Below, piece by piece: positions 5,785-6,058 of a DNA stretch of 6,058 bases (position 1 is the stretch's first letter; every line of letters begins with the position of its first letter). Location: assembly GCA_003513845.1 (NCBI GenBank), contig DOTB01000020.1:1-6058 (forward strand), in the 5' to 3' direction. Position numbers and translations under genes: made by a program. The notes under the pieces were generated by a model, which worked only from the letters and a program-made list of their open reading frames with translations, did no database searches and was not told the DNA's origin. The DNA comes from Candidatus Atribacteria bacterium (GTDB lineage: Bacteria; Atribacterota; Phoenicimicrobiia; Phoenicimicrobiales; Phoenicimicrobiaceae).

Positions 5785-5812
5785 ATTTTACCATAAAAAT
5801 AAATTATATCAA
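5785..5812 (-). promoter_or_regulatory. Likely sigma-A promoter of the IclR-family gene
   Basis: On the minus strand, TTGATA (5807-5812), a 16-base spacer ending in TGG, then TAAAAT (5785-5790) gives a good -35 together with an extended -10. Transcription would begin near 5778, about 20 bases before the ATG at 5757. An overlapping alternative -10, TGATATAAT (5803-5811), lacks a matching -35. Confidence 0.6.
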
Positions 5813-5854
5813 TAATATTTTGGATAAAAGCTTTTTGCTTTGTAAGACTTTTTT

Positions 5855-5881
5855 GGCTTTTAGCCACTGGCAAAGCCTTTT
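5855..5881 (+). terminator. Imperfect hairpin followed by four T (weak terminator candidate)
   Basis: GGCTTT (5855-5860) pairs with AAAGCC (5872-5877), and inside it GCC (5863-5865) pairs with GGC (5869-5871) around ACT, with a TA bulge. TTTT follows only in the plus direction. No plus-strand gene ends here, so a terminator role is doubtful; it may be an mRNA or DNA structure upstream of the regulator promoter. Confidence 0.3.
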
Positions 5882-6058
5882 CCAAAGGGAATTATAATAG
5901 GTCTATATATACTAATAACCTTTTTTTTTATTGATTTATTTATTTTCCTTAATTTACCCTAATAATGGGCATACTTCTCCCTTGGTCCTCTTTTCTTGGC
6001 GAATCTCTTCTCAAAAAATTATGCTTAAGGTGGATAATAGGTCTGGCTGCCCTCCCCG
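5882..6058. other. Right-edge stretch without a convincing gene
   Basis: This region is A/T-rich up to about 5960 and visibly richer in G/C at the edge. The 11-mer ATAATAGGTCT occurs at 5894-5904 and again at 6034-6044. On the minus strand a frame is open from the edge to a TAA at 5949-5951 (35 codons, ending SMPIIRVN), which could be the tail of a gene to the right. On the plus strand, ATG 5965 opens 31 codons to the edge without a ribosome binding site. Both are short enough to be chance, and I recognise neither product. Confidence 0.3.

Noticed and set aside
1..6058. CRISPR array, tRNA, rRNA or insertion sequence
   Set aside because: No regularly spaced repeats, cloverleaf-type sequence, rRNA-like blocks, transposase motifs or terminal inverted repeats were seen.

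Overview
The window reads as part of the genome of an A/T-rich, strictly anaerobic bacterium of low-GC Bacillota or Atribacterota type. This placement is an inference. It rests on the A/T-rich intergenic DNA, sigma-A style promoters with extended -10 elements, GGAGG-type ribosome binding sites, a riboswitch that works through a terminator, and an oxygen-sensitive tungsten enzyme family. Every supported gene is on the minus strand, so the window is best read from its right end to its left end.

Right end (about 5758-6058): no convincing gene. It holds a likely promoter for the regulator gene, a 15-bp perfect palindrome overlapping that gene's start codon, and an imperfect hairpin. Next comes an IclR-family regulator gene (4934-5757) split by a one-base frameshift at a short G run, so the DNA-binding half and the effector-binding half are in different frames. 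An A/T-rich gap follows, with an interrupted inverted repeat (arms 4807-4821 and 4857-4871).

Middle (536-4765): three closely spaced genes in one direction, for an iron-type alcohol dehydrogenase, a tungsten aldehyde:ferredoxin oxidoreductase and a class III (CaiB/BaiF) CoA-transferase. The gaps are 24 and 30 bp, so they are very probably co-transcribed. Together they suggest a linear route: alcohol to aldehyde (NAD(P)H), aldehyde to carboxylic acid (reduced ferredoxin), acid to acyl-CoA (by CoA exchange), or the reverse. The substrate cannot be read from the sequence. The dehydrogenase has a hidden problem: its family-typical first 43 codons are present upstream of the first ATG, but codon 3 of that extended frame is TAA, and a metal-ligand Asp appears as Asn. 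The regulator and the first enzyme gene therefore both look damaged, while the two downstream genes are intact.

Left end (1-460): an independent unit with an extended -10 promoter, a complete TPP (thiamine pyrophosphate) riboswitch, an intrinsic terminator, a ribosome binding site and the start of a thiamine-binding (MTH1187/YkoF-type) protein gene that runs off the window. Ten bases of the riboswitch core are perfectly complementary to the 5' side of the terminator, which gives a readable antitermination mechanism.
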